DNA from: Acidobacteriota bacterium
Lineage (GTDB): Bacteria > Acidobacteriota > Blastocatellia > Pyrinomonadales > Pyrinomonadaceae
DNA: 12,965 nt
Direction of reading: 5' to 3'
NCBI GenBank assembly: GCA_023415725.1
Contig: JAEZJR010000350.1
Span: 1-12,965, forward strand
Shown here: piece by piece, positions 5,649 through 12,048 of the stretch
Position numbering within the stretch: the stretch's first letter is position 1
How the letters are laid out: each line of letters opens with the position of its first letter
Translations under genes and position numbers: made by a program
The notes under the pieces: model-generated
Seen by the model: the letters and a program-made list of their open reading frames with translations, nothing else
Database searches by the model: none
What the model was told of the DNA's origin: nothing

Positions 5649-6680
5649 ATGAAGGCCCTAAAATTCATGGGGCAGGGGAAGCCGGCGGAGATCGTCGATG
5701 TGCCCAAGCCCGAACCTTCCGCCGGTGAGGTGGTAATCAAGATCGGCGGCGCGGGCGTTTGTCATTCGGACCTGCACGTCATGGATGAGGGGCTCGGTTT
5801 CCAGGCCGGGTTCACGCTCGGCCACGAGAATGCGGGTTGGGTCTCAGATCTCGGGAGCGGTGTCACGGCTTTCAAGGAGGGTGACGCCGTCGCGGTCTAC
5901 GGGCCGTGGGGCTGCGGCCACTGCCATTCGTGCCAAGTCTCAGCGGAGAATTACTGCGAGAATTGGGAGTCGATAGGGACGTTCGGCGGCGGTCTCGGCA
6001 GCGACGGCGGCATGGCAGAATACATGCTCGTCCCTGACGCCCGGCTGCTCGTCCCGCTCGAAGGATTGGAACCGGCAAAGGCTGCTCCGCTAAGCGACGC
6101 GGCGCTCACGCCCTACCACGCGATAATGCGTTCGCACCACAGGCTCACGGCCGACGACACGGTCGTCGTCATAGGCGTCGGCGGGCTCGGTCACATGGCG
6201 GTGCCACTCTTACGCAACCTCGCCCCGGTCCCCCTGATCGCCTGCGACATCGACGAAAAACGCCTCGAACAAGCCAAATCGCTCGGGGCGGACGACGTGA
6301 TCAACAACAAGAACGTCGACGAGGCGGTCGAAAAGATCCGCAAGATCACCGGCCCGCGCGGCGCCGAGTTCGTACTCGACTGCATCGGCGTTCAGCCGAC
6401 GTTCGATCTCGCGCAGCAGCTCCTGGGCCGTAACAGCATCTGGACGATCGTCGGCCTCGGAGGCGGGCATCACGACTTCACCCACGGCAGCACGCCTTAC
6501 GGCGTATCGATGACGATCCCCTACTGGGGCACCCGCGTCGAATTGATGGAAGTGATAGCGATGCAGCGGGAGGGCCGGATAAACGTGGAAACATCGGAGT
6601 TCCCGCTCGAGCAGGGCCCCGAGGTTTACGACAAACTCCGCTCCGGCGACATCGTCGGCCGCGCCGTGCTGGTGCCTTAG
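5649..6680 (+). CDS. zinc-dependent NAD(P)-alcohol dehydrogenase (medium-chain MDR family)
   Basis: The 343-residue product is full length. Catalytic zinc ligands are Cys38 (GVCHSDLH), His59-Glu60 (GHENAG) and probably Asp150 (LSDAALTPYHA). The structural zinc motif C-x2-C-x2-C-x7-C is complete (Cys89, 92, 95, 103). The Rossmann motif GVGGLG (176-181) is followed by Asp200 in LIACDID, which favours NAD over NADP. A perfect AAGGAGG (5634-5640) overlaps the end of the preceding gene and sits 8 nt before the ATG, so the two genes are translationally linked. It is the last gene of the yceI-doxX-reductase series; it may detoxify aldehydes or use alcohols from ring cleavage. Its stop codon TAG overlaps the stop codon of the convergent MOSC gene (shared TTAG). 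Confidence 0.93.
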   Translation: MKALKFMGQGKPAEIVDVPKPEPSAGEVVIKIGGAGVCHSDLHVMDEGLGFQAGFTLGHENAGWVSDLGSGVTAFKEGDAVAVYGPWGCGHCHSCQVSAENYCENWESIGTFGGGLGSDGGMAEYMLVPDARLLVPLEGLEPAKAAPLSDAALTPYHAIMRSHHRLTADDTVVVIGVGGLGHMAVPLLRNLAPVPLIACDIDEKRLEQAKSLGADDVINNKNVDEAVEKIRKITGPRGAEFVLDCIGVQPTFDLAQQLLGRNSIWTIVGLGGGHHDFTHGSTPYGVSMTIPYWGTRVELMEVIAMQREGRINVETSEFPLEQGPEVYDKLRSGDIVGRAVLVP

Positions 6681-7249
6681 GCCGGTTCCTCTAATTTCGC
6701 GATACGGTCGCCGGCCCGGACCTCGCCCCCGTTGATGACCCGCGCGTTGATACCGCGCAAGTTGTGCGTCTTGCCGAACTCGGAATTCGCGAACGTCATC
6801 GCGTCCATCCCGAACCGCTCGACGAACTTCTTGCACCCGAGGTGCGGCGGTTTCGTCACCTCGACGATCGCACGGCCCACGCTTATCCGCGTGCCGACCG
6901 GCAAATTCTCCTGACTCAGATCGAGGTCAACGTAAAGCTGATCGCCCGCGAGCGGCACACGCTCTTCATCGCCCGCTACAAGCTTCGCGAATCGCCAATT
7001 CATCACCGTGATCTGCCGCTTCGGGTCGCCGCCCCGGCGCCAGCGGCTGCCTTTCTTGAGCCAGTTGTCCCCGATCAGCCCCTGCTCCACGTCGAGCGTT
7101 CCCGCCCCGATCACTTCGCGCGCGTTCACCTTCGGTCGCCGCACGATCATCCGCAGCGTGCCCTCCTTCTTCGGCGAAGCGAGCACCTCTGCGATCCCCG
7201 CTTCGATCTCATCCGTTGAAAGGTACGATCGGAAAAGCAAACCATCCAT
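6677..7249 (-). CDS. MOSC-domain protein
   Basis: The 190-residue product carries a single MOSC domain: EGTLRMIVRRP (29-39), LDVEQGLIGDNW, RQITVMN, LAGDQLYVDLDLSQENLPVGTR, and the conserved cysteine in PPHLGCKKFVERFG (Cys139), ending NLRGINARVINGGEVRAGDRI. MOSC proteins are related to the C terminus of molybdenum cofactor sulfurase and to YiiM/YcbX, which reduce N-hydroxylated compounds using a Cys-bound molybdenum cofactor; whether this one does so is not visible. No clear ribosome binding site precedes ATG 7249-7247, and no convincing promoter is seen in 7250-7384. It is convergent with the alcohol dehydrogenase and overlaps it by 4 bp. Confidence 0.88.
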   Translation of the reverse strand: MDGLLFRSYLSTDEIEAGIAEVLASPKKEGTLRMIVRRPKVNAREVIGAGTLDVEQGLIGDNWLKKGSRWRRGGDPKRQITVMNWRFAKLVAGDEERVPLAGDQLYVDLDLSQENLPVGTRISVGRAIVEVTKPPHLGCKKFVERFGMDAMTFANSEFGKTHNLRGINARVINGGEVRAGDRIAKLEEPA

Positions 7250-7384
7250 AACAGTTCACAAGCTACAAGGTAACAATAGTCTGGCGGGATCATGATTTCC
7301 AGTCTTGGCGAAATTTCCGTTACGGCCTGCTTGATTCGATACAAAGCCCCTCTTTTCGAAGTCCCACGGAGCCCCACACGCCAT

Positions 7385-7411
7385 AAAAAGGCCGCCGTGT
7401 TAACGGCGGCC
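7385..7411 (-). terminator. intrinsic terminator of the rubrerythrin-DUF2231-lipoprotein unit
   Basis: On the minus strand GGCCGCCGT-TAAC-ACGGCGGCC forms a 9-bp perfect stem with a 4-nt loop (7390-7411), followed directly by TTTTT (7389-7385). It lies 29 bp after the stop codon of the small lipoprotein gene and is a textbook Rho-independent terminator for that transcript. Between it and the MOSC start (7250-7384) I see nothing definite. Confidence 0.85.
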
Positions 7412-7440
7412 CAACCCCGAATGAGGGTACCTGCCCTTGC

Positions 7441-7761
7441 TCATTTGTCGTCGCGGTCGCGATCGTGCTCGCCCTCCCGCTCCCGACTATCGTCGCTGTC
7501 GCGGCGATTCGCGTTATTTGAATTGGCGGCCTTCGACCGGTCGTCCCGATCGACATCGTCGCGGTGAGCGTTCGAGTTCCTGCCGTTGGTATTGGACTGG
7601 ATGTTAGCGGCGTTGGCCATCGGAGCGGCAGGCGTTGGAACGGCCGAATTGAGATTTGTGGCCGCCGGGGCCTTGTTTTCGGGTTTCTCGGTCTCACCGC
7701 CGCCGCAACCGGTCAGGGCCGCAAGCAAAATAATGAATGAGAACATAAGTGCAGCTTTCAT
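7441..7761 (-). CDS. small lipoprotein with Asn/Asp/Arg-rich low-complexity tail
   Basis: I place the start at ATG 7761-7759 because, on the minus strand, AGGAG lies 9 nt before it; a longer in-frame version from 7797 lacks such a site and would overlap the previous gene's end. The 106-residue product begins MKAALMFSFIILLAALTGCGGG, a lipoprotein signal with lipobox LTGC (Cys18). A linker rich in Ala, Pro and Asn follows, then a highly charged tail dominated by Arg, Asp, Ser and Asn, ending EHDRDRDDK. There is no recognisable domain; the tail looks disordered. It follows the DUF2231 gene by 22 bp and precedes an intrinsic terminator, so it is the last gene of the transcript. A role in binding cations or an envelope partner is possible, but nothing shows it. 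Confidence 0.75.
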   Translation of the reverse strand: MKAALMFSFIILLAALTGCGGGETEKPENKAPAATNLNSAVPTPAAPMANAANIQSNTNGRNSNAHRDDVDRDDRSKAANSNNANRRDSDDSREREGEHDRDRDDK

Positions 7762-7783
7762 CTTGATCTTCTCCTGAAATTTG

Positions 7784-8332
7784 TTAATCGTCACCATCGC
7801 CTTTTTGAACGGGCTGCTGGCGGTTGGCCGTGGCCGCCGGCGTCCCTTGCGCGGTCATCGCAAGAACGCCGAATTCGTGAACGAGTCGCCCCCCCTGATG
7901 TGCGGTATTCACAAGCAGGATCACTCCCGCACCGTAAAACAGAAGGAATGCGAGATTAAGCGGAACGAGGACCTTTTTCCCCAATTCCTTTTTTAGTAGC
8001 AGCGGGGCGACGACGATGACGGCGAAAATGCCCGTCAGCACCGTAAATACCGCACGCGTCGTCTCGGCCAGTTCTTCGTGTTGTTCGAGAACTGCCTGCG
8101 CTGTGCCCGAACGTTCGGCAAATTCGCTGGCGGCTTCGCCCGTAGATACAGCGAACCAGGCCGCGACGGAGCCCAGGATCATCAGCACGAGTGCCGACAT
8201 CAGGAAGGCCTGGCCGCGGCCCTTGAAAAAGGTGCCAAGCAGGACAAGCACCGGCGCAACGATCAGGAGTGCGATCGGAAAGTGAATCAACAAAGGATGA
8301 AGTCCATCCCAACTCGGTATCGGCGGTAACAT
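7784..8332 (-). CDS. DUF2231-family membrane protein
   Basis: The 182-residue product opens with the DUF2231 signature WDGLHPLLIHFPIALLIVAPVL (His12, His17) and has four hydrophobic segments (about 13-34, 44-62, 93-113 and 122-141). The family's C-terminal TAHQGGRLVHEFGV motif (His145, His152) comes right after the last segment. The paired histidines near membrane ends have led to suggestions of haem binding for such proteins; that is not shown here. A hydrophilic Ala/Gln-rich tail ends KGDGDD. AAGGAG on the minus strand sits 8 nt before ATG 8332-8330. It starts 82 bp after the rubrerythrin stop and ends 22 bp before the small lipoprotein start, which supports one transcript. A membrane redox function next to an envelope rubrerythrin is a reasonable guess. 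Confidence 0.88.
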   Translation of the reverse strand: MLPPIPSWDGLHPLLIHFPIALLIVAPVLVLLGTFFKGRGQAFLMSALVLMILGSVAAWFAVSTGEAASEFAERSGTAQAVLEQHEELAETTRAVFTVLTGIFAVIVVAPLLLKKELGKKVLVPLNLAFLLFYGAGVILLVNTAHQGGRLVHEFGVLAMTAQGTPAATANRQQPVQKGDGDD

Positions 8333-8414
8333 CTCGATTACTCCTTATTTCTCGGTTAGTGGTCAACTCGAAAAGCGTCTCGTTGCCATTCGGTCTCTCT
8401 CCGCTTGGCGGTTT

Positions 8415-9080
8415 TCATTGGATCACCTCGAATTTTTCCTTCGGGGTAAAGTCGATCGGACATTTCTCCACTTTTGCCGCGTCGTCGGTCGTAAATCCGC
8501 ATGTCGGGCAGACGAAGAACTTTGTCGATCCTGTCTTCCACTTCTCGAGGTTTGCGAGGGCCTCGGTATAAAGCCTGGCGTGCTCCGCCTCCGCCATCTT
8601 CGCCAGATTGAATGTCCTCAGCGCGTCCTTGTTTCCCGACTGACGAGCTTCGTTCATGAATTCGGGATACATCTTGTCGCGTTCATATGATTCGCCTTCG
8701 ATCGCGGCTTTCAGATTGTCAGCCGTCGATTTCACTTCGGCGGTCTTGATATCGGCCACAGGTGAGGACCCGAGCTCCTGGATCACTTTTGCGTGATTCT
8801 TGAGATGGATCTCCTCGGCACGTGCCGCTGCTCTGAAAAGGCTCGCAACCTTGCCGTAACCCTCCTCATCGGCCTTTTTCGCAAACGCCATGTATTTCGC
8901 GTTAGCGTTGCTTTCACCGTTGAAGGCGGACTGCAGGTTATCAAGGGTTTTCGAACCTGTCGCTTTCGCTGCCGTGGGGTCGATCGGGAGAGATTCGACG
9001 CCGTTTCCCGCGCCGCATCCCGCCAGAGCGGCGGCCGCAGCAAGCACGATCAAGCCTAACGTTGCATTTAGAATTTTCAT
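8415..9080 (-). CDS. rubrerythrin-like diiron protein with lipoprotein signal peptide
   Basis: The 221-residue product starts MKILNATLGLIVLAAAAALAGC, a lipoprotein signal with lipobox LAGC (Cys22). After a short linker comes the rubrerythrin four-helix domain (about 44-180) with diiron motifs GESNANAKY (Glu56), EEIH (Glu89, His92), EGESYERD (Glu128) and EAEH (Glu164, His167). A C-terminal rubredoxin-like knuckle follows: CPTC (Cys191, 194) then KCPID (Cys207, Asp210), where the fourth iron ligand is Asp, not Cys. Rubrerythrins reduce peroxide and are normally cytoplasmic; this one should be anchored outside the inner membrane. AAGGAG precedes the ATG by about 9 nt and a sigma54-type promoter lies at 9131-9147. 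It heads the unit with the DUF2231 and small lipoprotein genes, and its electron donor is unknown. Confidence 0.9.
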   Translation of the reverse strand: MKILNATLGLIVLAAAAALAGCGAGNGVESLPIDPTAAKATGSKTLDNLQSAFNGESNANAKYMAFAKKADEEGYGKVASLFRAAARAEEIHLKNHAKVIQELGSSPVADIKTAEVKSTADNLKAAIEGESYERDKMYPEFMNEARQSGNKDALRTFNLAKMAEAEHARLYTEALANLEKWKTGSTKFFVCPTCGFTTDDAAKVEKCPIDFTPKEKFEVIQ

Positions 9081-9130
9081 GGTCAGATCTCCTTAAAAGT
9101 TCGAAGGAATTGGGATCTGAGCAACGGTAA

Positions 9131-9147
9131 TGCAAGGAGCATTCCTG
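9131..9147 (-). promoter_or_regulatory. sigma54 (-24/-12) promoter candidate upstream of the rubrerythrin gene
   Basis: On the minus strand CAGGAATGCTCCTTGCA has GG (9145-9144), exactly 10 bp, then GC (9133-9132), with a full TTGCA at -12 and the G of TGGCACG retained. It matches 9 of the 12 informative consensus positions. Transcription would begin at about 9120, giving a 40-nt leader that carries AAGGAG. The next gene upstream encodes an NtrC-class sigma54 activator. Confidence 0.6.
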
Positions 9148-9224
9148 TGGATCGAATGAGTGAAGTGTTGAGAAATAAGGGCGTCGGGGGCGAGGTTTTA
9201 GAAGCGGGGTCGAGCGGGTGTCCT

Positions 9225-9267
9225 AATTTTTGAACGGGCACGTTGCCCGTGTCGAAATTCTTGAACG
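9225..9267 (-). promoter_or_regulatory. candidate upstream activating sequence: direct repeats flanking a palindrome
   Basis: AATTTTTGAACG (9225-9236) and AATTCTTGAACG (9256-9267) are 12-bp direct repeats with one difference, 31 bp apart. Between them ACGGGCA-cgt-TGCCCGT (9234-9250) is a perfect 17-bp palindrome overlapping the first repeat. The block lies about 105-147 bp upstream of the predicted sigma54 transcription start, typical for enhancer sites of NtrC-type activators. It also lies just after the stop codon of the response regulator gene, so the palindrome could instead be an RNA hairpin for that transcript, although no U-run follows. Confidence 0.45.
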
Positions 9268-9268
9268 A

Positions 9269-10630
9269 TCAGAGACCGTATTTTTTTATCTTGTAGGCAA
9301 TGTCGCTTCGAGAGATCTTCAGTCGCCGGGCGGCCTCGGCCTGAACTCCTTTTGATGTTATTAAAGCTCTCCGAAGCAGGTCGCGTTCGATCGATTCCAA
9401 CTGCTCCGCGAGATCGATGTTGTCGGGAAGTTGAGCTATCCACTTATGCTTCCCATCGCCCGTCGCACCGGACCGCAAATGCAGGTCGTCGGAGGTGATG
9501 GTGTCCCCTGTGGCGAGTATGCAAGCTCGCTCGAGCAAATTTCTCAGTTCGCGGACGTTGCCGGGAAAGTCGTAGCTGCAAAGTTTATCGACGGCCGCCG
9601 CGTCGATCGTCTTCGGTGCTGTCTTGAGATCGCGAGCTATCTCGCGAAGCAGGTTCTCCACCAGGACGGGGATGTCATCGCGCCGTTCACGAAGCGGGGG
9701 CACGTGGATGGGGACGACGGCGACGCGATAAAAAAGGTCCTCACGGAACTTACCTTCCTCCACCCTCCGCTTCAGGTCCCGGTGCGTCGCGACTATTACT
9801 CGTACATCTGCTGAACGCGGGGTCGTCGCCCCCACCCGCATAAATTCCCCGTTCGTTAATACCCTCAACAACTTCGCCTGAAGCCCGAGCGACATCTCAC
9901 CCGCTTCATCAAGGAAGAGGGTGCCACGGTCGGCGGCTTCGAACAATCCCTTTCTCGCATTATCGGCGCCTGTGAAGGATCCCTTTTCATGGCCGAAGAG
10001 CTCAGACTCGAGGAGTTGTTCGGATACTGCGGCACAGTTGACCGCGAGGAATACCGCGTTCGATCGGAGGCTGGCACGATGGATCGCTCGTGCGACCAGC
10101 TCTTTTCCGGTTCCGGTCTCGCCGGTTATCAGCACGGTCGCATTCGTCCGGGCGACTCGGGCGATGGTCTCGCGAAGGCTCCGAATTGCCGGGCCCGCCC
10201 CGACTATCTCGTCGGACCAGGCGTAGCGTCTTACCTCTTCTCGCAGCGCTTCGTTCTCGCGGAGCAGCCGTGAACGCTCGGTCGCACGTTTTACGATCGC
10301 CGTGACGACCTCGGCGACGAACGGTTTCGAAATAAAATCGAACGCACCGGCCTGCATCGCCTCGACCGCGAGTTCGACGGTCGCGAACGCGGTAAGTAGA
10401 ACGACCGGCAGCGATGGCTCATGCTCGCGGCAGTAGCGCAGGATCTCGAAGCCGTCCCCGTCGGGCATTTTCTTGTCAGTGATCACCAGATCGAACTGGT
10501 CAACGGCGATCGACCGGCGCCCGCTTTCGACGCCCGAAGCCTCGGCCACTTCGTTCCCCGCATCTTCGAGAATGAGTCGGAGTATCCTCCGCATGTTCGC
10601 TTCATCGTCGATGATAAGTATCTTCGCCAT
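9269..10630 (-). CDS. NtrC-class sigma54-dependent response regulator
   Basis: From ATG 10630-10628 (MAKILIIDDE) the product is 453 residues in three domains. The receiver (1-120) has Asp9-Asp10 region, phosphoacceptor Asp52 in VITDKKMPDG, Thr80 and Lys102. The AAA+ domain (about 140-375) has Walker A GETGTGK (170-176), the sigma54 contact loop GSFTGA (217-222, Ser in place of the usual Ala of GAFTGA), Walker B GTLFLDE (236-242) and the arginine-finger region FREDLFYR. The C-terminal Fis-type helix-turn-helix is at about 430-450 (AEAARRLKISRSDIAYKIKKYGL region). An upstream in-frame codon at 10672 would lie inside the kinase gene and add 14 residues before the receiver, so I rejected it. It starts 4 bp after the kinase stop codon, with no good ribosome binding site, suggesting translational coupling. 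Likely target: the rubrerythrin unit next door. Confidence 0.93.
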   Translation of the reverse strand: MAKILIIDDEANMRRILRLILEDAGNEVAEASGVESGRRSIAVDQFDLVITDKKMPDGDGFEILRYCREHEPSLPVVLLTAFATVELAVEAMQAGAFDFISKPFVAEVVTAIVKRATERSRLLRENEALREEVRRYAWSDEIVGAGPAIRSLRETIARVARTNATVLITGETGTGKELVARAIHRASLRSNAVFLAVNCAAVSEQLLESELFGHEKGSFTGADNARKGLFEAADRGTLFLDEAGEMSLGLQAKLLRVLTNGEFMRVGATTPRSADVRVIVATHRDLKRRVEEGKFREDLFYRVAVVPIHVPPLRERRDDIPVLVENLLREIARDLKTAPKTIDAAAVDKLCSYDFPGNVRELRNLLERACILATGDTITSDDLHLRSGATGDGKHKWIAQLPDNIDLAEQLESIERDLLRRALITSKGVQAEAARRLKISRSDIAYKIKKYGL

Positions 10631-10634
10631 TGTT

Positions 10635-11876
10635 TCAGAACTGTATCTCGAATCGAACTCGACCGTCTTCATTGGCAGTCAACATGACATCCCCTCCGTG
10701 TGCACGCGCTATCTTTTGCACAATCGACAGCCCCAGCCCGGTGCCTTTCGCCCCGCTCGTAAAAAACGGCTCGAAGATCCGCGGCACGACCTGCTCCGGG
10801 ATCTTTGGGCCGTCGTTCTCGACGTACAGGGTCGAGCGGCCGTCGATCTGCTCGGCTCCGATGATTATGCGGCCGCCGCTCGGAACTGCCTGCAGCGCGT
10901 TGGTCAATAGATTGAGCATCGCCTGGTGCATTTCATCGGCGTCCATCGCAAATTCAAGTGGGCGGGCCCCGGTCACCTCGATAGAAACTCCCTTTTCCTC
11001 GGCGAGAGCCTTCGACAAGCCGGCGAGATAATCCAGGCTCGGCCGAACCGGCACCGTCTTAAGCCGCGGGTCCTTCGTCCGGGCGAAAGTGAGGAAATCG
11101 CTCGTCAGCGTCTCGAGCCTTTTCGCCTCGGTCGCTGCGATGGGGAACATTTCTTCCGCCACCTCAGATCCGGGTGCTCGTCCCTCGATCATCTTTAACG
11201 AACTCGCGATCATGGACACCGGGTTACGTATCTCGTGGGCGATGGAACTGGAGAGTTGTCCAATGGCTGCGAGTTTCTCTTCTTCGACGAGGCGTTTCTG
11301 GAGCCGGCGGAGTTCATTCAGGCTTTCATTCAGCTTTTCTTCGTCACGGCGTAGGTCGCCCACCAGCAGCTGCACGACTATCGCCACGACCAGGAACAGG
11401 AGCGAAACGGTAGCCGCTTCGAAATACTCCGAAACATCGACCGGCGGATTCCACTTGAAGTAAAGCCAGACCTCGAGCAAGGTCAGGACTACCGCGATCA
11501 GGACGACCGCCATCGTCTTCGGAAGGTCAAAACGATATGCAGCCGAGATGATCGGAATGATCATCAGCACGGAATAATGGCTATCCGGAATTCCGCTCAG
11601 TATCGAGGCAAAAAAGGCGAACGCGATGTTGATCACGATCGATAGAGGGATGTGGACGCTGATCGCCCGCTCGCTGCCGGCCGCCAGACGCTGCACCCAG
11701 ACGAGTTCGAAGATCAGGATCGCAAACCTCACCGCGAGCGTGATCAGCAGCGACCAACGTGGACGCCCGAGCACTGAAAGAAAAACGATGTGGACGAAAA
11801 AGAGTGCGGCCAGGACGGCGAGGTTCAGCAGAATCAGGACCGTTTCCTGCCGCTTGTATGTATCGACGCCGCTCAT
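10635..11876 (-). CDS. membrane sensor histidine kinase
   Basis: The 413-residue product has about six hydrophobic segments in residues 12-172 with only short loops and no recognisable periplasmic sensor domain. A coiled coil follows (about 173-205, DEEKLNESLNELRRLQKRLVEEEK). The HisKA dimerisation helix has the H-box SSSIAHEIRNPVSMI (His214). The ATPase domain has the N-box MLNLLTNALQAVP (Asn322, Asn326), a G1-like VENDGPKIP (Asp355), the F-box IFEPFFTSG (368-375) and G2 KGTGLGLS (377-384). This is a NtrB/AtoS-like kinase architecture, and the cognate regulator is the NtrC-class gene 4 bp downstream. The signal may be sensed within or through the membrane, for example a respiratory or lipid-state signal. 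No ribosome binding site precedes the ATG; a perfect TATAAT lies 7 nt upstream. Confidence 0.92.
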   Translation of the reverse strand: MSGVDTYKRQETVLILLNLAVLAALFFVHIVFLSVLGRPRWSLLITLAVRFAILIFELVWVQRLAAGSERAISVHIPLSIVINIAFAFFASILSGIPDSHYSVLMIIPIISAAYRFDLPKTMAVVLIAVVLTLLEVWLYFKWNPPVDVSEYFEAATVSLLFLVVAIVVQLLVGDLRRDEEKLNESLNELRRLQKRLVEEEKLAAIGQLSSSIAHEIRNPVSMIASSLKMIEGRAPGSEVAEEMFPIAATEAKRLETLTSDFLTFARTKDPRLKTVPVRPSLDYLAGLSKALAEEKGVSIEVTGARPLEFAMDADEMHQAMLNLLTNALQAVPSGGRIIIGAEQIDGRSTLYVENDGPKIPEQVVPRIFEPFFTSGAKGTGLGLSIVQKIARAHGGDVMLTANEDGRVRFEIQF

Positions 11877-11883
11877 CGCGGAG

Positions 11884-11889
11884 ATTATA
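11884..11889 (-). promoter_or_regulatory. -10 box (TATAAT) of the kinase-regulator operon
   Basis: On the minus strand GCGTTATAATC contains a perfect TATAAT. Seven bases separate it from ATG 11876, so transcription would start at or next to the start codon and the mRNA would be leaderless. The best -35 at 17 bp (TATACG) is poor. The rest of 11890-11996 shows nothing definite. Confidence 0.45.
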
Positions 11890-11996
11890 ACGCCGAAGCG
11901 GTGATCCGTATATGACGCGTCGGCAAAGCGATGACGGCGTAATTACCGCAGTTGGCTCAGGTCATAAGATCCGACGCGAATCGACCGCGTAGGACG

Positions 11997-12025
11997 AAAA
12001 AGGGGAGACCGTTTCCGGTCTCCCC
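11997..12025 (-). terminator. intrinsic terminator of the metalloprotease gene
   Basis: On the minus strand GGGGAGACCG-GAAA-CGGTCTCCCC forms a perfect 10-bp stem closed by a GNRA-type GAAA tetraloop (12025-12002), followed directly by TTTTT (12001-11997). It lies 23 bp after the stop codon of the metalloprotease gene. This is the strongest terminator in the window. Confidence 0.92.
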
Positions 12026-12048
12026 CCTTACGATCTATTTTTGATCGT

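Noticed and set aside
6210..6836. Minus-strand open frame of 208 codons under the alcohol dehydrogenase
   Set aside because: It lies antisense to a well-conserved zinc ADH and overlaps the end of the MOSC gene; composition is typical of an antisense shadow.
7762..7797. Longer N terminus for the small lipoprotein starting at 7797
   Set aside because: It would overlap the end of the DUF2231 gene, has no ribosome binding site and puts 12 polar residues before a normal lipoprotein signal peptide.
8371..8389. Second sigma54-like site (ATGGCAACGAGACGC) before the DUF2231 gene
   Set aside because: The GG-to-GC distance is 9 bp, one short of the required 10, and the -12 element lacks TTGC.
9234..9250. 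Palindrome ACGGGCA-cgt-TGCCCGT as an intrinsic terminator of the kinase-regulator operon
   Set aside because: No T-run follows on the minus strand (it reads TCAAAAATT), and its distance from the sigma54 promoter fits an enhancer better; the hairpin role is not excluded.
11884..11893. MarR-type operator at the kinase promoter (CGTTATAATC)
   Set aside because: Only the TTATAA core matches and the palindrome is lost; the match is explained by the TATAAT -10 box, and no second copy lies 15 bp away.
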